A stretch of DNA of 44,235 bases, taken from contig CANDJN010000016.1 of NCBI GenBank assembly GCA_947385085.1, forward strand, positions 1-44,235, written 5' to 3'. The position numbers and the translations under genes were made by a program. Source of the stretch: an uncultured Erysipelotrichaceae bacterium (GTDB taxonomy: Bacteria; Bacillota_I; Bacilli_A; Erysipelotrichales; Erysipelotrichaceae). The notes beneath the pieces were generated by a model. It was not told the origin of the DNA. It made no database searches and saw only the letters and a list, made by a program, of their open reading frames with translations. Positions 16,470 to 24,745 of the stretch are shown in pieces (within the stretch, counting starts at the first letter, position 1; the number at the start of each line of letters is the position of its first letter).

Positions 16470-17193
16470 TGCGCACTTCCACTGTGAGCACAGTTCCTTC
16501 TTAAAGCATATGAAAGCAAATGAAATCAGCGGTATTGTGAATATCCAAAATCCGCTACAATATACAAAACTGAAACAATACATCACGGATAGTAACGGCA
16601 TTTGGATGAGCGCCGGTATTCATCCTTGGGATGTCAATACAGTGCGCTGGGAAGATCTTTTGCCAATCATGGAAAAAGCAACGGTTATCGGTGAGGTGGG
16701 AATGGATAACGTATGGTGTCAGAGCGATATTCATACGCAAACAGAAATATTAAATCGATCATTACGGTATGCCTGTGCGCATCATAAACCGGTGATATTG
16801 CATACTAAGGGCATGGAAAGAAAAGTGCTTTCTTATATAAAGAGGTATCCAAATACTTATTTAGTACACTGGTATTCGTGTGAAAACTATATTCAAAATT
16901 ACATGGAATACGGCTGCTATTTTACAGTCGGACCGTCTATAGTAAACGATGCGGCGGTAAGGAAAGTCGCCGAGCTTGTACCACTGAATCATCTCATGAT
17001 CGAAAGCGATGGACTTGACGCTCTGTCGTGGTGTGAAAACAGAAAAGTGACGATGAATGGATATCGCGAACTGTTAATTAGGAGCATAAAGGAAATTGCT
17101 AAAATTAAGCATGTGAGCTTCACAACAGCACAGAATCAATTAAATCAAACCTTTCATCATTTCCTTGATTTGACAAAGAGCATACGCAAATAA
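16459..17193 (+). CDS. TatD-family metal-dependent hydrolase in a thiamine operon
   Basis: A 244-residue TIM-barrel amidohydrolase of the TatD family. Metal-site residues are visible: H6 and H8 (DAHFH), E79 (IGEVGMD), H115 (ILHTKG), H137 (LVHWYS) and D184 (IESDG), along with the family GIHPW motif. Typical TatD proteins are DNases or tRNA-quality factors, but this one is shorter than most (about 255-265) and is translated from a start inside the ATPase gene of a TPP-controlled operon. A role in processing the imported pyrimidine, such as deformylation or deamination, is possible but only inferred from position. The operon ends at a terminator 20 bases downstream. Confidence 0.85.
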   Translation: MLHDAHFHCEHSSFLKHMKANEISGIVNIQNPLQYTKLKQYITDSNGIWMSAGIHPWDVNTVRWEDLLPIMEKATVIGEVGMDNVWCQSDIHTQTEILNRSLRYACAHHKPVILHTKGMERKVLSYIKRYPNTYLVHWYSCENYIQNYMEYGCYFTVGPSIVNDAAVRKVAELVPLNHLMIESDGLDALSWCENRKVTMNGYRELLIRSIKEIAKIKHVSFTTAQNQLNQTFHHFLDLTKSIRK

Positions 17194-17210
17194 ATGTTTT
17201 ATCATATAGA

Positions 17211-17245
17211 AAAGCAGAACGGATTTAATCGCTCTGTTTTCTTTT
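17211..17245 (+). terminator. Terminator of the thiamine-transport operon
   Basis: CAGAACG / CGCTCTG stem (one mismatch) with an 8-base loop, followed by TTTTCTTTT. Confidence 0.7.
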
Positions 17246-17508
17246 GGTTAAAGGCATAAGTCCTAAAAGATAGGCCATTGTACTATGCTTAAGCAATTTC
17301 TTTTCCTTATATAATTAAGATAGCGACAGTAAAGTGTACATTGATCAAAAAAATTTGAAGGTTGATAAAGCATTATTCTTATACGGCAATGAACGAAGTC
17401 TCTCTATGCCGTTATTTACTGCCGACACCCGCTTAATGTAGGCAAATATATATAATTCTAACACCGCTTCTTGCGCTGATATGTAAAAACGGGAATGAAA
17501 AATAGGGG
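17246..17508. other. Intergenic region before the S10 operon
   Basis: No gene seen. Two TATAAT hexamers (17310-17315 and 17451-17456) lack a good -35 at 16-18 bases. ACGGCA (about 17384) and TGCCGT (about 17407) can pair as a long-loop hairpin. Content is otherwise unremarkable. Confidence 0.3.
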
Positions 17509-17537
17509 TTGCCATCACGCTTTGATTGTGGTAAAAT
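17509..17537 (+). promoter_or_regulatory. Promoter of the S10-spc-alpha ribosomal cluster
   Basis: -35 TTGCCA (17509-17514), 17-base spacer, -10 TAAAAT (17532-17537). Transcription should start near 17543, leaving a leader of about 120 bases before rpsJ. Confidence 0.75.
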
Positions 17538-17541
17538 ATTT

Positions 17542-17662
17542 GCACGACCGCGTGGACGTGCGAGGTTGCCGACACACCGACAAGCGTTGTCATGAACGCG
17601 TGGGTGACGGGGAATTCGCATCGAGCGAGTCTATCAAGATATAGACGAAAGGAGAAATATTC
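17542..17662 (+). promoter_or_regulatory. Structured 5' leader of the S10 operon
   Basis: Three simple hairpins can be drawn: GCACG/CGTGC (17542-17561), GACAA-GCG-TTGTC (17579-17591) and GTCTAT-CAAGAT-ATAGAC (17629-17646). The last ends 2 bases before the AAGGAG ribosome binding site of rpsJ. Such a leader could be the target of autoregulation by a ribosomal protein (L4 does this in E. coli), but no known motif was recognised. Confidence 0.45.
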
Positions 17663-17974
17663 ATGGCAAAAAACAGCGTAAGAATTCGCTTAAAAGCTTA
17701 TGAACACAGAATCTTGGATGCATCCGCAGAAAAGATTGTTCAGGCTGCACAATCTCACGGTGCAAAAAAGATTGTTGGACCGGTACCGCTTCCAACTGAA
17801 AAACAGGTCGTTACGATCCTGCGTGCGGTGCACAAATACAAAGATTCACGTGAGCAGTTCGAGATCAGAACGCACAAGCGTTTAATCGAGATCGTTGGAC
17901 CGACGGCAGAAACGATTGATTCCCTCAGTCGCTTGGAACTGCCCAGCGGTGTCGACATTGAGATCAAGCTTTAG
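17663..17974 (+). CDS. rpsJ: 30S ribosomal protein S10
   Basis: 103 residues, the normal length. Family segments VRIRLKAYEHRILD, VGPVPLPTEKQ and HKRLIEIVGP are present. S10 is part of the 30S head and also acts as NusE in transcription antitermination. It is the first gene of the cluster, behind a strong promoter and structured leader, with AAGGAG 8 bases before the ATG. rplC starts 11 bases downstream. Confidence 0.98.
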   Translation: MAKNSVRIRLKAYEHRILDASAEKIVQAAQSHGAKKIVGPVPLPTEKQVVTILRAVHKYKDSREQFEIRTHKRLIEIVGPTAETIDSLSRLELPSGVDIEIKL

Positions 17975-17985
17975 GAGGTGACGGC

Positions 17986-18678
17986 ATGAAAGGAATCTTA
18001 GGACGCAAGTTAGGGATGACTCAGGTCTTCACTGAAGATGGAGTATTGATCCCGGTAACGGTAGTGGAAGCAACTCCCAATATCGTATTGCAGAAGAAAA
18101 ACAAAGAAAACGATGGCTACGAGGCAATTCAGCTTGGCTTCGAGGATGTAAAGGAACGCCGTGCCACAAAAGCATGCAAGGGTCATGCGGCAAAAGCCAA
18201 TACGGCTCCCAAGCGTTTCGCAAAAGAAATCAAGGCTGATGAGCTGAGCAATTTGGACATGGGGGCAGAAGTGAAGGTTGATATTTTCCAGGCCGGTGAT
18301 ATCGTTGATGTTATCGGAACCAGCAAGGGAAAAGGATATAATGGTACGATTGTTCGTAACAATGCGCATCAAGGTCCTAAAACCCACGGTGGTTCCAAGA
18401 ATATTCGCCACATCGGTTCCCTTGCTACCAACGGTATTACATCCCGTCAAGGTAGAATTTTGAAGGGTACGATTATGGCAGGTCAGGAAGGCGGCTATCG
18501 CACAACCAACAAAAACCTGCAGATAGTAAAAGTCGATGCGGAAAACAACTATTTATTAATTAAGGGCAATGTCCCGGGGCCGAAACGCGGCATGGTGCTG
18601 GTACGCAGCGCGAAATGTGCAAAAAAGGCAAAACCGGCACCGACATTGGTCGATTACAGCAGAAGCGAGGAGGAATAA
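17986..18678 (+). CDS. rplC: 50S ribosomal protein L3
   Basis: 230 residues, a little longer than the usual 205-215 because of a C-terminal tail ending in an acidic SEEE. The N-terminal GRKLGMTQVF and the central GPKTHGGSKNIRHIGS loop, which reaches toward the peptidyl-transferase centre, are clear. L3 is one of the first proteins to bind 23S rRNA. AGGAGGTG precedes the ATG. It is separated by 3 bases from rplD. Confidence 0.98.
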   Translation: MKGILGRKLGMTQVFTEDGVLIPVTVVEATPNIVLQKKNKENDGYEAIQLGFEDVKERRATKACKGHAAKANTAPKRFAKEIKADELSNLDMGAEVKVDIFQAGDIVDVIGTSKGKGYNGTIVRNNAHQGPKTHGGSKNIRHIGSLATNGITSRQGRILKGTIMAGQEGGYRTTNKNLQIVKVDAENNYLLIKGNVPGPKRGMVLVRSAKCAKKAKPAPTLVDYSRSEEE

Positions 18679-18681
18679 CAG

Positions 18682-19317
18682 ATGCCTAACATGGTCGTAT
18701 TAAACCAAGCGGGTAAGGAGCTGCATGAAATTACTCTGAGCCCCGAAGTATTTGGCATCGAGCCAAATCAGCAAGTGATCTTTGACGCTATCGTGATGCA
18801 GCGGGCATCCATGCGTCAAGGTACGCATAGCACCAAAGGACGCAGCGAGGTGCGCGGCGGCGGTCGCAAGCCTTGGCGTCAAAAAGGAACCGGTCGTGCT
18901 CGTCAGGGTTCGATTCGTGCAGCACAGTGGCGCGGCGGCGGTACGGTGTTTGGTCCCAAACCGCGTAATTACGGTTATCGTTTGAATCGAAAAGTACGCC
19001 GTTTGGCGTTGAAATCCGTATTGAGCGAAAAAGTAGCGGAAAACAACATGATCGTTGTGGATAAATTCGATATGGCACAGCCGAAGACAAAAGATTTTGT
19101 GAAGATTATTGATGCGATTCACGCATGCAACAAAACTCTGTTTGTGGTCGCACCGGATGAAGACTTTGACAACGCATTCAAATCCATGCGTAACATCCCG
19201 ACGATGATGATGTTGACCGTCGAGGGAATCAACGTGTACGATATCGTGAATGCGAACAAAATTGTCTTTACGGAAGCAGCGGTAAAACGCGTTGAGGAGG
19301 CATTGGGAAATGAATAA
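18682..19317 (+). CDS. rplD: 50S ribosomal protein L4
   Basis: 211 residues. The conserved extended loop that lines the exit tunnel is seen as GRKPWRQKGTGRARQGS and GGGTVFGPKPRNYGY. L4 is an early 50S assembly protein and, in E. coli, the autoregulator of the S10 operon. The stop lies inside the start region of rplW (8-base overlap), which suggests coupled translation. Confidence 0.98.
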   Translation: MPNMVVLNQAGKELHEITLSPEVFGIEPNQQVIFDAIVMQRASMRQGTHSTKGRSEVRGGGRKPWRQKGTGRARQGSIRAAQWRGGGTVFGPKPRNYGYRLNRKVRRLALKSVLSEKVAENNMIVVDKFDMAQPKTKDFVKIIDAIHACNKTLFVVAPDEDFDNAFKSMRNIPTMMMLTVEGINVYDIVNANKIVFTEAAVKRVEEALGNE

Positions 19318-19609
19318 CTATAAGGATATTATCATTCGCCCGATCATCACGGAAAAAACGATGCGGTATATGGATGAAAACAATGTTGTGACGTTTGAAG
19401 TGAAAAAGGGCGCCAATAAAATTCATATCAGACAGGCAGTGGAAAACATTTTCCATGTCGATGTGGAAAAAGTAAATGTTATGAATATCTGTCCGAAGAA
19501 AAAACGCATGGGTCGCTATGTCGGCAAGACCAAAGCGATCCGCAAAGCCTATGTCAAGATCAAGGCCGGACAGGATATCGACTTGTTTGGTGAAGCAGAA
19601 ACCAAATAA
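19310..19609 (+). CDS. rplW: 50S ribosomal protein L23
   Basis: 99 residues, typical of bacterial L23. DIIIRPIITEKT opens the protein and KRMGRYVGKTKAIRKAYV carries the basic loop. L23 sits at the tunnel exit and docks trigger factor and SRP. The ATG at 19310 was chosen because GAGGAGG ends 9 bases before it; a TTG at 19292 would put that site inside the gene. It overlaps rplD by 8 bases. Confidence 0.97.
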   Translation: MNNYKDIIIRPIITEKTMRYMDENNVVTFEVKKGANKIHIRQAVENIFHVDVEKVNVMNICPKKKRMGRYVGKTKAIRKAYVKIKAGQDIDLFGEAETK

Positions 19610-19663
19610 GATCAGGGAGAAGAACGCTATTTCCTGAATAAATAATGCGTAAGGAGGATACAA

Positions 19664-20497
19664 ATGGCAATTAAGAAATATAAGCCGACCACACCGGGTC
19701 GTCGTGGCATGACGAGCTTGACCTATGAAGAAATCACCACGAACAAACCGGAAAAAAGCTTGTTGGCACCGCTGAAAAGCAAAGGCGGCCGCAACAATAA
19801 CGGTCGCATCACCACTCGTCATCAGGGTGGCGGACATAAAAGAAGTTATCGAATCATTGATTTTAAACGCAACAAAGACGGCGTTCCTGCTAAAGTAGCG
19901 ACGATCGAATACGATCCAAACCGTTCCGCAAATATTGCGCTGCTGCATTATGCGGATGGTGAAAAACGCTACATCATCGCTCCGAAGGATTTGAAGGTCG
20001 GCATGGTGGTAACCTCCGGCAAGGGCAGCGATATTAAAGTGGGCAACGCACTGGAGCTGCGCGATATTCCCGAAGGTACGTTCGTACACAACGTGGAATT
20101 GAAGCCGGGTAAGGGCGGTCAGATGGCACGCTCCGCAGGTACTTCCGCACAGATCCTCGGTATTGAAGAAAAATACGTTACCCTGCGTTTGGCTTCTGGT
20201 GAAGTGCGCAAGGTATTGAGCAACTGCCGCGCAACGATCGGTGTTGTCGGCAACGAAGACCACAGCTTAGTCAATTACGGTAAAGCAGGCCGTAACCGCT
20301 GGCGCGGCATTCGTCCTACGGTTCGCGGTTCCGTTATGAACCCGAACGATCACCCGCACGGTGGTGGTGAAGGACGTACCCCGGTCGGACGTAAATCGCC
20401 GATGACTCCGTGGGGCAAGAAAGCAATGGGCGTAAAAACCCGCAAGGCGAAAAAAGCGTCTACGAAATTAATCGTACGCCGTCGTAACGGCAAATAG
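19664..20497 (+). CDS. rplB: 50S ribosomal protein L2
   Basis: 277 residues, normal length. The signatures RITTRHQGGGHKR near the N-terminus and NDHPHGGGEGRTPVGR near the C-terminus are present; the histidine of the latter lies near the peptidyl-transferase centre. L2 is needed for subunit joining. AAGGAGG is 7-8 bases before the ATG. The 54-base gap from rplW is the largest in this part of the operon and contains only a weak TCAGG/CCTGA pair. Confidence 0.98.
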   Translation: MAIKKYKPTTPGRRGMTSLTYEEITTNKPEKSLLAPLKSKGGRNNNGRITTRHQGGGHKRSYRIIDFKRNKDGVPAKVATIEYDPNRSANIALLHYADGEKRYIIAPKDLKVGMVVTSGKGSDIKVGNALELRDIPEGTFVHNVELKPGKGGQMARSAGTSAQILGIEEKYVTLRLASGEVRKVLSNCRATIGVVGNEDHSLVNYGKAGRNRWRGIRPTVRGSVMNPNDHPHGGGEGRTPVGRKSPMTPWGKKAMGVKTRKAKKASTKLIVRRRNGK

Positions 20498-20517
20498 GCA
20501 AAGGAGGAAATGATAAA

Positions 20518-20796
20518 ATGAGTCGTAGTTTGAAAAAAGGCCCATTCTGTGATGACCACTTGATGAAAAAAGTGGAAGCGCTGAATGCGTCCGGTAAAAA
20601 AGAAGTGATCAAAACATGGTCCCGTCGATCCACCATCTTCCCAAGCTTTGTCGAACATACATTTGCGGTTTACAACGGTAAAGAGCATTTGCCGGTCTAT
20701 GTAACGGAAGACATGGTCGGACACAAATTAGGTGAATTCGTACCGACCCGCAAATATGCGGTTCACGGTGACGATGATAAAAAAGCGAAGCGCTAG
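20518..20796 (+). CDS. rpsS: 30S ribosomal protein S19
   Basis: 92 residues. SRSLKKGPF, KTWSRRSTIFP and HKLGEFVPTR are the family signatures. S19 forms a head subcomplex with S13 and contacts the A-site finger and tRNA. Spacing is 20 bases from rplB and 12 bases to rplV, with AAGGAGG in front. Confidence 0.98.
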   Translation: MSRSLKKGPFCDDHLMKKVEALNASGKKEVIKTWSRRSTIFPSFVEHTFAVYNGKEHLPVYVTEDMVGHKLGEFVPTRKYAVHGDDDKKAKR

Positions 20797-20808
20797 GAGG
20801 AGTTTGAA

Positions 20809-21144
20809 ATGGAAGTAAAAGCTACATCGAAAACATTGCGTATCCCACCTAGAAAAGCTCGTTTAGTGCTTGACTTGATCCGTGGGAAAGACGCGGAAGA
20901 AGCTGCCGCAATCTTGAAATTCACACCGAATGTTGCGGCGGAATCCATCGCCAAAGTGTTAAAGTCTGCGGTAAGCAATGCCGTAAACAATAACGATATG
21001 GATGAAGAAAAATTATATGTAAAAGCGTGCTATGCCAACGAGGGAATGACCTTGAAGCGGTTCATGCCACGCGCGAAAGGATCCGCAAGCGCGATCCACA
21101 AACGCACCAGCCACATTACCGTTGTGGTTGATGAGCGAGATTAA
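20809..21144 (+). CDS. rplV: 50S ribosomal protein L22
   Basis: 111 residues. The N-terminal RIPPRKARLVLDLIRGK and the beta-hairpin RFMPRAKGSASAIHKRTSH, which lines the exit tunnel and is where macrolide-resistance changes occur in other species, are intact. AGGAG precedes the ATG and rpsC starts 11 bases downstream. Confidence 0.98.
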   Translation: MEVKATSKTLRIPPRKARLVLDLIRGKDAEEAAAILKFTPNVAAESIAKVLKSAVSNAVNNNDMDEEKLYVKACYANEGMTLKRFMPRAKGSASAIHKRTSHITVVVDERD

Positions 21145-21155
21145 GGAGGTAGCCC

Positions 21156-21944
21156 ATGGGACAGAAAGTAAGCCCGATCGGTATGCGTGTCGGTATCATT
21201 CGTGACTGGGAGTCAAGATGGTATGCCGATAAAGATTATGCCGATTTACTGTTAGAAGACGTAAAAATTCGTGAATTCATTGCCAAGGAATGCAAGGGTG
21301 CATCCGTAAGCCGCATTGAAATCGAACGTTCCAAAAACCGTGTGGAAATCATGATCCGTACCGCTCGTCCCGGTGTGATTATCGGTACCAACGGTGAGAA
21401 TATCGAGAATTTGAAAAAGAAACTTGAAAAGATGACGAAGAAAAACGTCTATGTCAAGGTGTTGGAAATTGCTAACCCGGATTTGGATGCTCGCTTGGTT
21501 GCACGAAGCATTGCGGATCAGCTGGAACAGCGTGCCAGCTTCCGTACGTGCCAGAAGAAAGCCATTCAGCGCACGATGCGTGCCGGTGCCAAGGGAATCA
21601 AAACCTGCGTTTCCGGTCGTTTGGGCGGTGCCGATATGGCTCGCAGTGAAGGCTATTCCGAAGGTGTGGTTCCGCTGCATACGCTGCGTGCGGACATTGA
21701 CTATGCTTCTGAGGAAGCACACACTACTTACGGACGCCTTGGTGTCAAGGTTTGGATCTGCCGCGGTGAAGTATTGCCGGGTCAGATGGTAAGCGAACCG
21801 GAAGCGCCGAAAAATCCGATGGGTGATCGTCGCCGTCGCAACAATCGCGGTAACCGCAATGATCGCGGCCGCAACGACCGAGGCCGCAATCACCGCAGTG
21901 CTGCCCCGAAAGCAGAAGGAACGAAAACGGAAGGAGGAAACTAA
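21156..21944 (+). CDS. rpsC: 30S ribosomal protein S3
   Basis: 262 residues, longer than the typical 215-235. The KH domain motif GVIIGTNGENIENLKKKL and the C-domain GAKGIKTCVSGRLGGADMAR are normal. The extra length is a low-complexity tail of arginine, asparagine and glycine (DRGRNDRGRNHR) followed by a short acidic/lysine end, likely disordered and RNA-binding. S3 is at the mRNA entry site and contributes helicase activity. rplP begins 3 bases after the stop. Confidence 0.97.
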   Translation: MGQKVSPIGMRVGIIRDWESRWYADKDYADLLLEDVKIREFIAKECKGASVSRIEIERSKNRVEIMIRTARPGVIIGTNGENIENLKKKLEKMTKKNVYVKVLEIANPDLDARLVARSIADQLEQRASFRTCQKKAIQRTMRAGAKGIKTCVSGRLGGADMARSEGYSEGVVPLHTLRADIDYASEEAHTTYGRLGVKVWICRGEVLPGQMVSEPEAPKNPMGDRRRRNNRGNRNDRGRNDRGRNHRSAAPKAEGTKTEGGN

Positions 21945-21947
21945 TCT

Positions 21948-22361
21948 ATGTTAATGCCAAAAAGAACCAAATATAGACGTCCTCACCGTTTAAGCTATGA
22001 AGGACGTTCCAAAGCAGGCCGTGAAGTGAACTTCGGTGAATTCGGTCTGATGGCCGACAGCGGTGCTTATGTCAGCAACCGCCAAATCGAAGCGGCCCGT
22101 GTTGCGATGACTCGTTACATGAAGCGTGGCGGTCAAGTATGGATTCGCATCTTCCCGCATTTGGCAATTACCAAAAAGCCGTTGGAAGTTCGTATGGGTT
22201 CCGGTAAAGGTGCGCCCGAAGGCTGGGTCGCTGTTGTAAAACCGGGACGTGTGATGTTTGAAATCGGTGGAGTCAGTGAAGAAATCGCTCGCGAAGCATT
22301 CCGTCTGGCTTCTCATAAATTACCGGTGAAAACAAAGTTTGTTAGAAAAGGAGACCAGTAA
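21948..22361 (+). CDS. rplP: 50S ribosomal protein L16
   Basis: 137 residues. PKRTKYRRPHR, FGEFGLMA and GKGAPEGWVAVVKPGRVMFE are the family segments. L16 helps position the A-site tRNA and is a late assembly protein. Two ATGs are possible (21948, 21954); the first is 10 bases from AAGGAGG and was kept. The stop TAA shares its last base with the rpmC start. Confidence 0.97.
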   Translation: MLMPKRTKYRRPHRLSYEGRSKAGREVNFGEFGLMADSGAYVSNRQIEAARVAMTRYMKRGGQVWIRIFPHLAITKKPLEVRMGSGKGAPEGWVAVVKPGRVMFEIGGVSEEIAREAFRLASHKLPVKTKFVRKGDQ

Positions 22362-22564
22362 TGATGACAGCGAAAGAGATCAGAGAAAAAAGCAATACTG
22401 AATTACAGCAAGAGATCGAAACGCTTAAGGATGAACTTTTCAATCTTCGTTTCCAGCAAGCCACCGGTCAGTTGACCAACACCGCCCGGATGCGTACAGT
22501 GAAGAAAACCATTGCCCGCATTAAGACAGTGATGCGCGAGCGTGAGCTTGCGTCCCAGGAATAG
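22361..22564 (+). CDS. rpmC: 50S ribosomal protein L29
   Basis: 67 residues, two long helices; the LFNLRFQQATGQLTNTARMRTVKKTIARIKT region is conserved across L29 (quoted in part: LFNLRFQQATGQL). L29 sits near the tunnel exit next to L23. It begins with two ATGs; the first overlaps the rplP stop by one base (TAATG), so coupled translation is likely. Confidence 0.96.
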   Translation: MMTAKEIREKSNTELQQEIETLKDELFNLRFQQATGQLTNTARMRTVKKTIARIKTVMRERELASQE

Positions 22565-22576
22565 GAGGATTGAAGC

Positions 22577-22837
22577 ATGGAAAGATCGAACCGTAAAACA
22601 TACCGCGGTACCGTCATTTCCGATAAAATGGATAAGACGATCACGGTAATTGTAGAAACAAAGAAAACCCATCCTATTTATGGAAAACGGGTGAAATATT
22701 CAAAAAAGTTCAAGGCTCATGACGAAAAGAACGAAGCGAAAATCGGCGATACCGTAGTGATTATGGAAACACGTCCGTTGTCGGCGACAAAGCGCTTCCG
22801 TTTGGTGGAAATCGTCAAAAAGGCCGTTGAGCTGTAA
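22577..22837 (+). CDS. rpsQ: 30S ribosomal protein S17
   Basis: 86 residues, OB fold. YRGTVISDKMDKTITV and HPIYGKRVKYSKKFKAHDE match the family, as does the closing RPLSATKRFRLVEIV. A primary 16S-binding protein. AGGAGG lies before the ATG; rplN starts 21 bases downstream. Confidence 0.98.
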   Translation: MERSNRKTYRGTVISDKMDKTITVIVETKKTHPIYGKRVKYSKKFKAHDEKNEAKIGDTVVIMETRPLSATKRFRLVEIVKKAVEL

Positions 22838-22858
22838 GCCGACAGGAGGTAAGCAATC

Positions 22859-23227
22859 ATGATTCAAAATGAAAGTCGATTGCGTGTTGCCGACAACACC
22901 GGTGCCAAAGAAGTATTGGTTATCCGTTGCTTAGGCGGCAGCGTACGCAAATTTTCCAATATCGGTGATATTGTCGTTTGTACCGTGAAACAGGCTGCTC
23001 CCGGCGGTACGGTAAAAAAAGGTGACGTGGTAAAAGGCGTAATCGTCCGCACCAAACGCGGTGTACGTCGTGAAAACGGAACCTATATCAAATTCGACGA
23101 TAATGCTGTTGTGTTGATTAAGGATGATAAAACGCCGCGCGGCACTCGTATTTTCGGGCCAGTGGCAAGAGAACTGCGTGACAAGGATTTCATGAAGATC
23201 GTATCCTTGGCTCCGGAAGTATTATAG
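22859..23227 (+). CDS. rplN: 50S ribosomal protein L14
   Basis: 122 residues, the canonical length. MIQNESRLRVADNTGAKE opens the protein, GVRRENGTYIKFDDNAVV and TRIFGPVARELR follow. L14 forms an intersubunit bridge and is the target of the silencing factor RsfS. First gene of the spc block; no separate promoter was seen before it. Confidence 0.98.
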   Translation: MIQNESRLRVADNTGAKEVLVIRCLGGSVRKFSNIGDIVVCTVKQAAPGGTVKKGDVVKGVIVRTKRGVRRENGTYIKFDDNAVVLIKDDKTPRGTRIFGPVARELRDKDFMKIVSLAPEVL

Positions 23228-23239
23228 GAGGTGTGTCCG

Positions 23240-23563
23240 ATGAAAATTAAAAAAGGTGATAAAGTAAAGGTCATTGCCGGTGCATATAAGGGCACAGTCG
23301 CAGAGGTACTTCAGGTTCTGCCGAAGAAAAATAAGGTGATTGTGGAAGGCGTCAACGTGGCGAAAAAACACTTGAAGCCGACCCAGCAAAATCCGGACGG
23401 CGGAATTATTGAAAAGGAAATGCCGATCCATGTTTCCAATGTCATGGCATATGATGCCAAGGCGAAAACCGCAAGCAGAATCGGATATAAAATTGAAACA
23501 GACAAAAAAGGCAATCAGACAAAAGTGCGCTACTACAAAAAAAGCGGCACTGTCTTGAAGTAG
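23240..23563 (+). CDS. rplX: 50S ribosomal protein L24
   Basis: 107 residues with an N-terminal KOW motif (KKGDKVKVIAGAYKGTVAEV). L24 starts 50S assembly and lies beside the exit tunnel. The ATG at 23240 is 8 bases from AGGAGG; an in-frame GTG at 23231 overlaps that site and was rejected. Confidence 0.97.
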   Translation: MKIKKGDKVKVIAGAYKGTVAEVLQVLPKKNKVIVEGVNVAKKHLKPTQQNPDGGIIEKEMPIHVSNVMAYDAKAKTASRIGYKIETDKKGNQTKVRYYKKSGTVLK

Positions 23564-23575
23564 GAGGGGACGAAT

Positions 23576-24115
23576 ATGAACCGCCTAGAACAGAAATATA
23601 AGGAAACCGTGATTCCTGCTATGATGGAAAAATTCCATTATCAAAATGTAATGGAAGTTCCCAAAGTGGAAAAAGTGGTTGTGAACATCGGTGTCGGCGA
23701 TGCCATCCAGAATGCCAAGGCACTCGAAGATGCCGTAAAGGAACTGGAACAGATCACCGGTCAGAAAGCCGTTGTGACGAAAGCGAAAAAGTCCATTGCG
23801 AACTTTAAGCTGCGGGCTGGGATGCCGATCGGCTGCAAGGTAACACTTCGCTCTGAGAAAATGTATGATTTCTTAGATAAGCTGATGAACATTTCCCTGC
23901 CGCGCGTGCGTGACTTCCGCGGTATCAGCGATACATCCTTTGACGGCCGCGGCAACTATACGCTGGGTGTCAAAGAACAGCTGATCTTCCCGGAAATTGA
24001 TTACGATAAAGTCAGCAAAATTCGCGGCATGGACATCGTAATTGTGACAAGTGCCAATACCAATGAAGAAGCAAAGGCATTATTATCCGAAATGGGTATG
24101 CCTTTCAAGAAATAG
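23576..24115 (+). CDS. rplE: 50S ribosomal protein L5
   Basis: 179 residues, the usual length. VEKVVVNIGVGDA, FKLRAGMPIGCKVTLR and the central PRVRDFRGIS are diagnostic. L5 binds 5S rRNA and contacts the P-site tRNA. AGGAGG precedes the ATG, 12 bases after rplX. Confidence 0.98.
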   Translation: MNRLEQKYKETVIPAMMEKFHYQNVMEVPKVEKVVVNIGVGDAIQNAKALEDAVKELEQITGQKAVVTKAKKSIANFKLRAGMPIGCKVTLRSEKMYDFLDKLMNISLPRVRDFRGISDTSFDGRGNYTLGVKEQLIFPEIDYDKVSKIRGMDIVIVTSANTNEEAKALLSEMGMPFKK

Positions 24116-24127
24116 GAGGACAATGAT

Positions 24128-24313
24128 ATGGCAAAGAAAGCAATGATTAACAAATGTAACCGTCCTCAGAAGTACAAAGTGCGTGAGTACACACGTTGTG
24201 AACGATGCGGACGCCCTCACTCCGTATTGCGTAAATACAAACTATGTCGTATTTGCTTCCGTGAGTTGGCTTATAAAGGCCAGATCCCGGGGGTAAAGAA
24301 GGCTAGCTGGTAA
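24128..24313 (+). CDS. rpsN: 30S ribosomal protein S14, zinc-binding type
   Basis: 61 residues with two CxxC pairs (CERC and CRIC, 12 residues apart), the zinc-ribbon short form common in Gram-positive bacteria. Many relatives carry a second, zinc-free copy for zinc limitation; none is in this window. SD AGGAGG, 12 bases after rplE. Confidence 0.98.
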   Translation: MAKKAMINKCNRPQKYKVREYTRCERCGRPHSVLRKYKLCRICFRELAYKGQIPGVKKASW

Positions 24314-24330
24314 GAAGGAGGAAACTTCAA

Positions 24331-24726
24331 ATGATTATGACAGATCCGATTGCGGATATGCTCACCAGAATTCGTAACGGCTTACAGGCACGTCACGAAA
24401 CGGTTGAAATGCCCGCAAACAAAGAAAAATTAGCCATCGCTAAAATCTTGAAAGACGAAGGTTTTATCACGGATTATGCCGTGTCCGGCGATGTGAAGAA
24501 AACAATGACGATTACCTTGAAATACGGTGCAAACGGTGAAAAGGTCATCAGCGGCTTAAAGCGTATTTCCAAACCGGGCCTGCGTGCCTATGCCAAAGTG
24601 GATGCCATTCCACGCGTGCTGAACGGTCTGGGAATTGCGATCATTTCCACTTCTGAAGGGGTAATGACCGATAAAGAAGCAAGAGCAAAACACGTAGGCG
24701 GCGAAGTGCTGGCCTATGTATGGTAG
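24331..24726 (+). CDS. rpsH: 30S ribosomal protein S8
   Basis: 131 residues. TDPIADMLTRIRNG begins the protein and the C-terminal GIAIISTSEGVMTDKEAR is diagnostic. S8 binds the central domain of 16S rRNA and represses the spc operon in E. coli. Two possible starts (24331, 24337); the first is 9 bases from AAGGAGG. Confidence 0.97.
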   Translation: MIMTDPIADMLTRIRNGLQARHETVEMPANKEKLAIAKILKDEGFITDYAVSGDVKKTMTITLKYGANGEKVISGLKRISKPGLRAYAKVDAIPRVLNGLGIAIISTSEGVMTDKEARAKHVGGEVLAYVW

Positions 24727-24745
24727 AATAGCGGAGGTATAAGAA

